This document shows, piece by piece, positions 43,201-56,800 of a stretch of DNA of 64,000 nt. A program made the position numbers and the translations under genes. Origin of the DNA: Nematostella vectensis (Eukaryota; Cnidaria; Anthozoa; Actiniaria; Edwardsiidae). Location: contig NC_064038.1 of assembly GCF_932526225.1 (NCBI RefSeq), positions 13,763,070-13,827,069 of the forward strand, written 5' to 3'. Positions within the stretch are counted from its first letter, which is position 1, and the number at the start of each line of letters is the position of its first letter. The notes under the pieces were generated by a model that saw only the letters and a list, made by a program, of their open reading frames with translations, ran no database searches and was not told where the DNA came from.

Positions 43201-44810
43201 GCAAGTTGAAGTTATTTTCCCTAAGATAAGGACACTCAACTGGAGGTCTAGTCTCTTCAAGTACCACATTTCTGATTTGGAGAGATGTAAAGAACCACTA
43301 GGGGTTCAATAAGCCCTCTAGTAGTGACCAACCTCAGTGACAGTGCATGGTAAAAATACAAACATGGGAACACTTGATTTGGAGCCTCAAAATCTGTTGT
43401 GCCTTCTGCACTTGTATAACTTGTGAAAGTTACTACAATCTTCATGTAACTTATAGTTGTATAACTCTTTTTAATTTTAGCAACTTCCAATTCATGTGAG
43501 GCCCAGGCCTACTCATCTTCCAAAAGAAAACACCCACATTCACCCTTGCAGTGATTACTGTAACTTACACAAGCTGCTCCATGGTTACCAGTTGATGCTG
43601 TCACAGCACCAATTGACTTATCACGGATGCTCAAAAGATAGTTGAATGCACCTCTTGATTTGAAAGAACCAGTAACTTGTTCACTCTCTGAAGAACAATT
43701 TTGTATTAACTTTGATCTTCAGCTCCCCCCGTCCCCCCTTCACAACCTCTTTAACCAAGTGAAGTACTCTACCAAGATACATACACAAGAGGGGACTATT
43801 TTTAGAGCGCTAGAGATCATGTGACCTCTCTGGGTGAAAATTAAAAACAAAATAATCAAACAAAAAAATTGGAAATGACTGAACTTGACACCAGAGAATG
43901 CGGAAAAATTAAAACTTCAATGGAAACTAAACCCTTTCTGAAAAGGGGATTTTTTTTTCGTAAGCACTGTATACTGTACGTAACTTTTTGTTGCTGTTAT
44001 TTTGCCGCTAAAAGCCTGAGTGCACGCTTGTTAGCGACCCAAACAGTCATGTGATCTCTCACGCCTGCTGTACACTAGTGACATAACGTCATGGTGCACA
44101 CACTTCGTATGTTCAAGTGTGAATGGTTAGATATTTTGACAAGCCCGACATAAGAACATGGACATAACAAAATAAGATAAAAAAAATATGTCCATGTTGA
44201 TATTTTGGGCTAAACAGAGTGTGCACGCCATGTCGTTATTTCTAGTGTGCAGCGCAAGTCTGCTATTACATAGCTGTCAACCCAACATGGACAGAAATCT
44301 TATGAAATCGGGTGAAAAACAGTAAATATGTTGGGGGGGGGGACGAGAGGCAATGTGGGTGAATACAAAAAATGTATGCTCATTCTTACAAAAATTAGGC
44401 TTGTAATGAGGTCCAAAATCTCTTGACACCCACCTAAATGCGGGTGAGTTGACAGCTATGCAATTACAGTATATTATATTTTTTAATGATTTTTAATGAT
44501 TTCATCCCCTTTTCCAACCATCTCAAAACATTTAACTTCCTTTAAGTACATACATAAAGGTACAGCAGTACCAGCAGCAAAATGGTACACATTTTTTTTT
44601 TTTTTTGCAGCAATGCTGCTGCCACAAAAGTTGTACGATTTTGCTTGTTGAGCTGTTGGTTTTAATCATATACTCACCCCATTTTATATAGACTTGTGCC
44701 TTGCCCTCGGAGCTAAGCCAAAAGGAAAGATCCATTGGCGTGTGCCGAACGTACGGCCTTATTCGTTGTGTAGCTTTCTCTATCCTATCTTTCATGTTAT
44801 TATTCTCCAT
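36701..44810 (-). CDS. Fold-type II PLP threonine/serine dehydratase (serine racemase family)
   Basis: Eight exons, phases consistent throughout: 44678-44810, 43569-43687, 41546-41704, 41202-41269, 40156-40270, 38746-38871, 38193-38294, 36701-36853; 324 residues with TAG stop. The PLP lysine is K54 in GSFKSRGA, the substrate loop is ASTGNHG (75-81), the phosphate-binding loop is GGGG (178-181), DGTAGGIE follows, and C304 in ACGGN would face the pyridine nitrogen. These are diagnostic of the threonine ammonia-lyase, serine dehydratase and serine racemase family; the reaction is deamination or racemisation of L-serine/L-threonine in the cytosol. The exact substrate is not decided: Thr in STGNHG and Cys at 304 differ from typical animal serine racemase. 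The start at 44810 (MENNNM) was chosen because an upstream in-frame Met at 44936 would overlap CCDC115 antisense; 44795 is also possible. Confidence 0.9.
38329..38555. mobile_element. MITE with long inverted repeats
   Basis: The left arm ATCCAAAATGCCACAGACTG and the reverse complement of the right arm are identical over the same stretch, continuing GCGGG. The family end is TAGACCGTTTTCACGATG, shared with 36128-36650. It sits about 35 bp upstream of the dehydratase exon 7 acceptor (minus strand). Confidence 0.75.
38850..39490. repeat. 82-bp minisatellite copying the dehydratase exon 6 splice acceptor
   Basis: About eight units. On the minus strand each has TATTACAG followed by GTGTTAGGGTGGCAGC; the real acceptor and exon start is TGTTACAG followed by GTGATAGGGTGCCAGCC. 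The copy nearest the exon (about 38926-38960) is longest and still reads VIGCKSKNSCVI, close to the real VIGCQPKNSCVM. Confidence 0.9.
39655..39790. mobile_element. Diverged relative of the 40808 foldback element
   Basis: CGCGAGGCCCTGGGTACTCG followed by GATGTTTGCATTCAGGA resembles the right end and flank of 40808-40939 (CGACGCCCTGGGTCCCCAAA, GATGAATGC). It is preceded by TCTCCCTCCTTTCTATTCTC. Only part of an element is left. Confidence 0.4.
39925..40095. repeat. Dispersed inverted-repeat element, related to 781-1000
   Basis: AGTTTTGTGAGGTAAGCCAA and GAGAAACGTGC match AGTTTTGTGAAGTAAGCCAA and GAGAAACGTGC near 885-935. The right end GTGGCCACGGTAGCGCG is the inverse of CGCGCTACCGTGGCCAC at 864. 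Likely two copies of one MITE family. Confidence 0.6.
40238..40512. repeat. 39-bp minisatellite copying the dehydratase exon 5 splice acceptor
   Basis: Seven units. On the minus strand each is TTTACATTCTAG followed by AGTAGAGATATTTGAGGACC and TGCCATC. This is the acceptor plus the first 27 exon bases (real: AGTAGAGGTATTTGAGGACC). Identity between units is near complete, so the array is recent. Confidence 0.93.
40808..40939. mobile_element. Foldback MITE with perfect 41-bp arms
   Basis: The arms begin GGGGACCCAGGGCGTCGCGG on each strand and are identical for 41 bp, with an AGAAAGACG/CGTCTTTC-rich centre. No coding capacity. Perfect arms suggest recent insertion or arm homogenisation. Located in a dehydratase intron. 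Confidence 0.85.
41757..42476. repeat. GGGTGGCATGTGATGGGAAG minisatellite
   Basis: About 27 short units mixing GGGTGGCATGTGATGGGAAG and GGGTGGCAAGTGATGGGAAG with variable G/A spacers. On the minus strand it is a 700-base pyrimidine-rich tract ending about 50 bp before the exon 3 acceptor. Open frames rich in Pro, Ser and His over it are by-products. Confidence 0.93.
42477..43568. other. Dehydratase intron, no gene seen
   Basis: The rest of the intron between exons 2 and 3. It contains near-repeats such as CCTAAGGGATGGCA and AATCAGAAAAAAAAA at 42660-42960 but no coding or mobile signal. Confidence 0.5.
44068..44253. mobile_element. MITE-like inverted-repeat element
   Basis: The left arm CTGTACACTAGTGACATAAC and right arm (reverse complement) CTGCACACTAGAAATAACGA pair, with GTGCACAC blocks and a central ATGGACATA / TATGTCCAT hairpin. 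In the first dehydratase intron. Confidence 0.65.
44267..44465. mobile_element. MITE-like inverted-repeat element
   Basis: The left end ACATAGCTGTCAACCCAACA and right end (reverse complement) GCATAGCTGTCAACTCACCC pair. Interior with a G-run. It lies directly beside the 44068 element. Confidence 0.6.
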
Positions 44811-44901
44811 GCTGCCCGTAGCCTGCGTGTTTTCGTTGTTCAGGTATATGGGCTCCCTGTGGTACATATGGACCTCGGCCCATGCCCCCACATCATTCAA
44901 A
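44811..44901. promoter_or_regulatory. Shared head-to-head promoter interval, dehydratase / CCDC115
   Basis: Only 91 bp separate the proposed start codons of two divergent genes, so their 5' UTRs must be very short or overlap. No TATA box stands out. Inferred from gene positions. Confidence 0.5.
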
Positions 44902-45492
44902 ATGGCCGATGTTTGTGAAACTTTAGATGAGCTCACTCTCGATTTTTTCGAAAAATATGGGGAACTTCGACAAAAGCGAATTGAATTGTGCAGCCTAATG
45001 AGAGATGGGTATCTTAGCTTGTCTCAGGCAAGGTATTCTATGGGGAACAAGGCTGTTGGACCACTCCAGTACAGCGAAAACATGACAGCTTTAGCGAGAG
45101 TTGAACTTGGTGAAAATTCTTTTCATTTATCAAAGCAACGGCCTGGACAGAAAACAGAAGAGCAAGAAGCTACAGAAGCAAGCAAAAACATAAGTGATGA
45201 TGGCTTGCGTAAAAGGAAAGTAGGGAATCCGGAAGAAAAAGATAATAAGGAAATAAAGGAACTAGAATCTGGGATCGCAGAATTGGGGATCACCTATACT
45301 GACCCTATCAAATGGTTCGGGGTCTTGGTTCCCTCGGCTCTAAAGACAGGTCAAAACAAGTTTAGCACAGCCGTAGAGCTATGCTGTGATGTGGCAAATC
45401 TAGAAAACGATTTGAAAAGACTGGTGGAGCGCTTCAATGAACTTAAGCACCAAAAGAAAGCACTTTCACAACCTGAAATTAAACAAAGTTAA
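44902..45492 (+). CDS. CCDC115: CCDC115 / Vma22-like V-ATPase assembly factor
   Basis: A single-exon frame of 196 residues. The N-terminal part forms a coiled-coil helix (LDFFEKYGELRQKRIEL), followed by the family block GYLSLSQARYSMGNK and VGPLQYSENM. A charged linker leads to PIKWFGVLVPSALK near residue 140, then a C-terminal coiled coil (NLENDLKRLVERFNELK). This order and the LSxARYxMG, VGPLQY and WFGxLVP motifs match CCDC115, the animal counterpart of yeast Vma22, which helps assemble the V-ATPase V0 sector at the ER/Golgi. Length is close to the usual 180 or so. The frame is open back to 44701, but the start at 44902 (MADVCETLDEL) fits the family and the upstream part is antisense to dehydratase exon 1. 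It lacks introns, unlike its neighbours. Confidence 0.9.
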   Translation: MADVCETLDELTLDFFEKYGELRQKRIELCSLMRDGYLSLSQARYSMGNKAVGPLQYSENMTALARVELGENSFHLSKQRPGQKTEEQEATEASKNISDDGLRKRKVGNPEEKDNKEIKELESGIAELGITYTDPIKWFGVLVPSALKTGQNKFSTAVELCCDVANLENDLKRLVERFNELKHQKKALSQPEIKQS

Positions 45493-45607
45493 CATGCCCT
45501 GTCTGCTTTTTTCCCCGAAATGTAAATTCACGCGGCATCACCTTTAAAAAAGAAACCTTTAAATATATTTAATTTTGCCTTAAAAAATTACAATACCACT
45601 ATTCTGT

Positions 45608-45735
45608 AGTGAAAGAATGTTTATTTGATCTTACAATACATTTTGTATAAATGTATGTAGAATGTTTATTTGATCTTACAATACATCTTGTATAAATGTA
45701 TGTAGAATGTTTATTTGATCTTACAATACATTTTG
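45608..45735. repeat. 45-bp triplicated repeat beyond the CCDC115 stop
   Basis: Three copies of AATGTTTATTTGATCTTACA followed by ATACATTTTGTATAAATGTATGT. On the minus strand each has AATAAA, so it multiplies a poly(A)-signal-like motif in the zone where CCDC115 and PSMA4 converge. Confidence 0.85.
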
Positions 45736-45922
45736 TACAAATGGCTTTATTGTACATGTCTAAAAAGGAAATTTGACCTGAGCAAGACCTGCCCTGAGGG
45801 AGTCATTTATAAACCTATAACACATCCCCTGGCATAAGCAACACAAAAAAATTACCTAGCTTTGGGAGGAAGGAATAAGCTTGACTACAATCACCAGGGA
45901 AAGGTCTCCTGTACGTGTGTTC

Positions 45923-45928
45923 AATAAA
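45923..45928 (+). terminator. Candidate poly(A) signal AATAAA for CCDC115
   Basis: AATAAA about 430 bp past the stop codon. A minus-strand AATAAA at 45746-45751 could serve PSMA4. If both are used the two 3' UTRs overlap. Position only. Confidence 0.35.
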
Positions 45929-46330
45929 GCCTCACTAGAAGCATAACAACACTGATGAGAACCCTTAATTTTTGCAATACTAAAACATTGACATTAGAAA
46001 AACATCAAGTGTAATCTCATATTGCTATGTCAATGTGTATTTTTCAGTACAAGTCGTCATGCTGTAAGACTAGTGATGGAATGGTTGTCATTGTACTGGT
46101 AACCTTGCTAGAGTGCATTTTTCTGCCTGAAATAGATGAATGAAACTCGAGCAAGTATTTCCAAAAGAAATAATATAAAACAGAAATATAGGAATCCTTC
46201 ACATTGTGTGGCACATTACATAGCTCAGCTTCACGGATACACCTCATACAATCCTAGAATTTAGGAAGAACACGAGAAAAGCAATGTAGATGGATGCATT
46301 ATCAGGCTTGGCAAGTGATGTAGAAGAAGC

Positions 46331-50516
<4,186 letters not shown>

Positions 50517-50815
50517 GCTGGAAAAGTTGAAAGAGACGAGGGAATGACAGTGCACACGGTAAAGGACTGGTATCTAACGCATGACAAAAATTACAGTAGA
50601 CCGCTGAGAAAGCATGCCGGTGCATCTCCTGACCCTCCCCTGCTAAGTATTGGACATTTGTCTCCTCTCCCCTCCCTACATATTTTCCCTGTTATCCCAT
50701 ATTATTGCAGGCTCAGCTGTTGCACCATGATTTCAAGATGGCGGACAAAGTGTGGTGAAACAAAATAGTACTAGATTGAACGTGTTCGATAAAGAAGAAA
50801 CGTCCAGTTTTCGTC
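50517..50815. promoter_or_regulatory. Shared head-to-head promoter interval, PSMA4 / EFL1
   Basis: 299 bp separate the start codons of PSMA4 (minus) and EFL1 (plus). It contains AAGATGGCGGAC at about 50737, which resembles a YY1-type or downstream initiator motif (AAGATGGCGGC) often seen near animal housekeeping starts. That reading is inference. Confidence 0.5.
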
Positions 50816-53800
50816 ATGAGGGCTACAACAGTTGAACACCTTAGTGAGCTCCAAAAAAAGCCCCAAAATATCAGAAATATTTGTATCCTAGCACACGTTG
50901 ACCATGGTAAGAATGCTATTTAGCGATTGTCATCCCTGTGTTTATTTTTATTTTTAAAGGATTTTAATATTTTCTACTATTCTGACAAAGCTTATCTCTG
51001 TCAACACGTTTATGCTTATGTATTGATTTTATTTAATTGCGTCCTCTATTTATAAAGGCAAGACAACACTTGCTGATGCACTAGTAGCCAGTAATGGCAT
51101 CATATCCAGCCGACTCGCCGGCAAGGTTGGTCTGAATGTTTGCTTCCCTTATACAATATCATTAAAAAGTAATGCATCCAAAAGTTGATGGAATTTGCTG
51201 AGCATAAACTGTTTGCATATTTCTGACAGCACCTAAAATTTAATCAGGGGCGTAGCCATGGGGTGGCTTAGTTGGCCCGGGCCCCCTCCTTTTAGCAGCC
51301 AAAAATACAGTAAATGTATGAGACATTATCTCAAATACAGAAGAAAATGCCTTGAAAGTCCCTTTTCTGTCCCCCCCCTGTTAAAAATCCTGGCTATACC
51401 GCTATTAATTATGTTTATATTCAAGTTAGACCTGAGGCAAAAGAAATGAAACACACATCTCTAGAATTTAGGTTCTCGAGTGCAACCTCATATAAAATAG
51501 GAGTTAAATCATCTTATTTGCTTTTTTATTTGATTAACAGCTTCGGTACATGGACAGTCTTGAGGAGGAGCAGGTGCGAGGGATAACTATGAAATCGAGT
51601 GCTATTTCCTTACACTTCAAGCAAGGTACAATACATAATTCAGGATGTAACTATAGCATGCCTTGAGTGCACAATACAGAAACACTTAGAAAATGTTGGG
51701 GTCACAGCCACACCCCAACTGCTCATTTTCCTATACCCTTTAAAAATATTAAGGGAGGCATGTGCCCCCAGTGCCCCACCCCTTGCTATGACCCTGTAAT
51801 TGTATTATTTGTTTTTCTGAGAAAGCTTTAAATCGAGTGCTATATCCTTACACTTCAAGCAAGGTACAATACATAATTCAGGGCTGTTGCCGGCCTTGGA
51901 ATATTGGGAGCAGGCCCGTACCCAGGGGGGTGCAGGGGGTGCGAATGCACCCCCCCACACATAGGCCGAAAGTCCACTTTCAGTTCTCAGACGTGCTATT
52001 TGTAGACAAAGCTATAAAGCATAAGCTAGATTTCCTTGTATGTCATTAACATTAATCCATAAGTCAGACTTGTATTTGTAGCGAAATCCGACAATAAACG
52101 TCCCGTGGAGATACTACAAAGGCAAAAAAATCCCTTTTTGTTCTTTCGGGGGTGGTCAGATTTTTATCAGAAAACTCACTCCCCCCTCCCCCCCCCCCCC
52201 CCCCCCCCCCCCCCCCGCCCTTACCCCAGAAAAATTAGGTTCACTTTTTTGGACTTCGCACGCATCAAGAAAAATCCTGGGTTCGGGCCTGAGGAGGGCA
52301 CAGTAAAGGCAGGCCTCAGCCACTCCCCTACAGGTCATATATATATTTATATTAAATATATTAGGGGGGATCCAGTGCCCACCAATTGTCACAATTGCTA
52401 CACTTGTTACATTTTCTTCTGAGATAGTTTAAGCTATCAGAATTTATGCACTTCTATGTCGACAGATGAGGACGAATACCTGATCAACTTGATAGATTCA
52501 CCAGGACATGTTGACTTTTCAAGTGAGGTGGGTCTCACTTTATTTCTATTCTGCAATCACATTTTTGTTGTCATATATATACCTCAGAAGGTGTATTGTC
52601 ATTATGGCTAAAACCCTATTTTTAATACAAAATTACATAATATAAAGGGTTAAGAATTCTATTTTCCTTGTTTTTTTTTGTAGGTATCAACAGCTGTGCG
52701 GCTTTGTGATGGTGCTTTGGTTGTTGTTGATGTTGTTGAGGGTGTTTCACCTCAGGTAATATTACAGTAAATGTTGTTATTGGTCTAGGGGATGGGAAGA
52801 GATAATGTTTGGTGGGGATTGAGAAGGATACCAAATCATGCTTGTCGATATTATTTTTTATGGATTATTCAGAAAATTCATGATGTAATGGTGTTATTGT
52901 ACAGAAGGTTCTTATTCACTTTGACCCTTGTCCATTAACTTAGAATTGGTGGGTTTCTTTCAGACCCATGTAGTCCTGCGGCAGGCGTGGCTTGAGAATA
53001 TCCGCCCTTGCTTGGTACTGAATAAGATTGACAGACTGATCACAGAACTGAAATACTCTCCCTCTGAAGCCTACATTCACCTCCAGCAGATACTGGAGCA
53101 GGTAAACAGTAGAACCTTAATATAATGGACACATCCACCTCCAGCAAATACTGGAGCAGGTAAACAGTAGAACCTCAATATAATGGACATATACACCTCC
53201 AGCAAATACTGGAGCAGGTGAAGTTATACAGTAGAACCTCAATATAATGGACATATACACCTCCAGCAAATACTGGAGCAGGTGAAGTTATACAGTAGAA
53301 CCTCAATATAATGGACACATACAGCTCCAGTGGATACTGGAGCAGGTAAAGTTATACAGTAGAACCTCAATATAATGGACACATTCACCTCCAGCAAATA
53401 CTGGAGCAGGTAAACAGTAGAACCTCAATATAATGAACACATTCACCTCCAGCAAATACTGGAGCAGGTGAAGTTATAGAGTAGAACCTGAATATCATGG
53501 ACATATACACCTCCGACAGATACTGAAGCAGGTGTAGTTATACAGAAGAACCTCAATATAATGGACATAAACACCTCCGGCAGATACTTGAGCAGGTGAA
53601 GTTATATAGTAGACCCTCAATATAATGAACAACTACACTTCCAGCAGATACTGGAGCAGGTAAAGTTATAGAGTTGAACCTCAATATAATGGACATATAC
53701 ACCTCCAGCAAATACTGGAGCAGGTGAAGTTATACAGTAGAACCTCAATATAATGGACATATACACCTCCAGCAAATACTGGAGCAGGTGAAGTTATACA

Positions 53801-56800
53801 GTAGAACCTCAATATAATGGACACATACAGCTCCAGTGGATACTGGAGCAGGTAAAGTTATACAGTAGAACCTCAATATAATGGACACATTCACCTCCAG
53901 CAAATACTGGAGCAGGTAAACAGTAGAACCTCAATATAATGAACACATTCACCTCCAGCAAATACTGGAGCAGGTGAAGTTATAGAGTAGAACCTGAATA
54001 TCATGGACATATACACCTCCGACAGATACTGAAGCAGGTGTAGTTATACAGAAGAACCTCAATATAATGGACATAAACACCTCCGGCAGATACTTGAGCA
54101 GGTGAAGTTATATAGTAGACCCTCAATATAATGAACAACTACACTTCCAGCAGATACTGGAGCAGGTAAAGTTATAGAGTTGAACCTCAATATAATGGAC
54201 ATATACACCTCCAGCAAATACTGGAGCAGATGAAGTTATACAGTAGAACCTCAATATAATGGACATATACACCTCCAGCAAATACTGGAGCAGGTGAAGT
54301 TATACAGTAGAACCTCAATATAATGGACACATACAGCTCCAGTGGATACTGGAGCAGGTAAAGTTATACAGTAGAACCTCAATATAATGGACACATTCAC
54401 CTCCAGCAAATACTGGAGCAGGTAAACAGTAGAACCTCAATATAATGAACACATTCACCTCCAGCAAATACTGGAGCAGGTGAAGTTATAGAGTAGAACC
54501 TGAATATCATGGACATATACACCTCCGACAGATACTGAAGCAGGTGTAGTTATACAGAAGAACCTCAATATAATGGACATAAACACCTCCGGCAGATACT
54601 TGAGCAGGTGAAGTTATATAGTAGACCCTCAATATAATGAACAACTACACTTCCAGCAGATACTGGAGCAGGTAAAGTTATAGAGTTGAACCTCAATATA
54701 ATGGACATATACACCTCCAGCAAATACTGGAGCAGGTGAAGTTATACAGTAGAACCTCAATATAATGGACATATACACCTCCAGCAAATACTGGAGCAGG
54801 TGAAGTTATACAGTAGAACCTCAATATAATGGACACATACACCTCCAGCAAATACTGGAGCAGGTAAAGTTATAGAGTAAAACCTCAATATAATGGACAC
54901 ATACACCTCCAGTGGATACTGGAGCAGGTAAAGTTATAGAGTAGAACCTCAATATAATGGACATATACAGCTCCAGCAGATAATGGAGCAGGTGAAGTTA
55001 TAGAGTTGAACCTCAATATAATGGACATATACACCTCCAGCAGATAATGTCCATTAGGCACTTAACCTGTTTACCCTTATCTCAAACATAGTACTTTTCT
55101 GTATAGGGGAACTACCTCAGTTTTAAAATACCAAATGATTAATGTAAAAGCGCTAAAACTCGTACAGTGCACCTGGATGCACAAGTTTCCTCTCTTTCTA
55201 CACACAGCACATAATATAGCCAGTATAATGTTTTATGTGGCTCTGAGAATTGTGTTATCTTGTAGGTGAATGCCATCACTGGAACCTTGTTCTCCTCACA
55301 TGTGATGGAGAAGTCTTGTGATAGCAGTGAGACACGCCAAGTCATGGAGGACCCAGATGCAGTATCTATTGATGACTGGAGCTCTGGGTTAGAGGCAACT
55401 GATGACTCCAACCTGTACTTCTCTCCAGACCTGGGCAATGTGGTGTTCTCTAGTGCAATTGATGGCTGGGGCTTTAGGTACGACCTGGGCGTGGTGTTCT
55501 CTAGTGCAATTGATGCCAGGGGTTTATGTTAACGACCTGGGCGATGTGGTATTTTTAGTGCAATTGATGGATGCAAGTCCATAAAACTGGTCTTCCCTCC
55601 AGCCCTAGGGCAACCAATTGACTAAAACCCATTACAAATATAAAGCTACTACAATGTGGAAAACAGGAAGCTTATAGAACTCACATGAATTGTATAATTC
55701 TGTTGTAACCAAAGACCATTATCTTTTCAGCATCAAAGATTTTGCCAATTTGTACTCCAAGAAATTGGGTCTAAAAGCTGAAATCCTTCAAAAGACCTTA
55801 TGGGGCGACTTTTATTTGGATTCGAAAACAAAGCGAATATTCAAAAAAGCTCAGTTGAAGAACAAAAAACCTCTCTTTGTTCAGTTTATTCTGGATAACA
55901 TCTGGGCACTTTATGATGCAGTTGTCATCAGAAGGTGAGTTACTGATTGTCATGAATATGGTGATGATGAAGATAATGATGATCGTCATGAACGTGAAGA
56001 TGATCATGATGAAAGTTGATTATGATTAAGATGATTAAGGTGATGATGGTGATTTCATGTCTTTAATGTTGATGGTGATAATGATAATGATTATGTTGTC
56101 TATGATGTTGATGGTGATGATAATAGAGATAATGCAATGATGTCTTTTATGTTGATGTTGATGGTTATAAAGATTATGATGACAATGTCTATTTTTCCGA
56201 TGGTGATGATAAAGATAATGTGATGGTGATTTCCATTATGTTGATAGTGATGGTGGGGAATAATATATACAAAAAAAAGAGCAATTTTATTTAAAAAAAA
56301 ACATTATAAGGCAAACCTAAAATGCATATTTATTTCTTGGCAGGGATAAAATAAAAAGCGAGCAGATCTCGAACTCCCTGAAACTCAAGATTTCAGTGCG
56401 GGACAGTCGCAGCTCAGACCCTCGTGTGTACTTGCATGCCATATGCAGTCAATGGCTTCCTCTCTCATCCGCTTTATTGTCAATGGTTGTGGATAAGTTA
56501 CCAAGCCCCTTGGAGATACCAGGCGAAAGGGTGGACAAACTGATGTGTAGCGGTCTGAGGACATTCGAATCTCTGCCGCCAGAAACAAGACGACTGAAGG
56601 AAGGTGTGACTGGCGAACTACACCCATGTGAACACAATACCAACATCAACCATCATCTCATCATCTTTATAATCATCACCATCATTATCATGATTACTAT
56701 CAACATTATAGACACCATCATCGCATTATCTTTATCATCACCACTATCAAATAATCTTCTTTTATATCATCAATACCTATATCATCGCCATCACCATTAC

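Noticed and set aside
44701-44901. N-terminal extension of the CCDC115 frame
   Set aside because: This part is antisense to dehydratase exon 1, whose motifs are conserved; CCDC115 homology starts at 44902.
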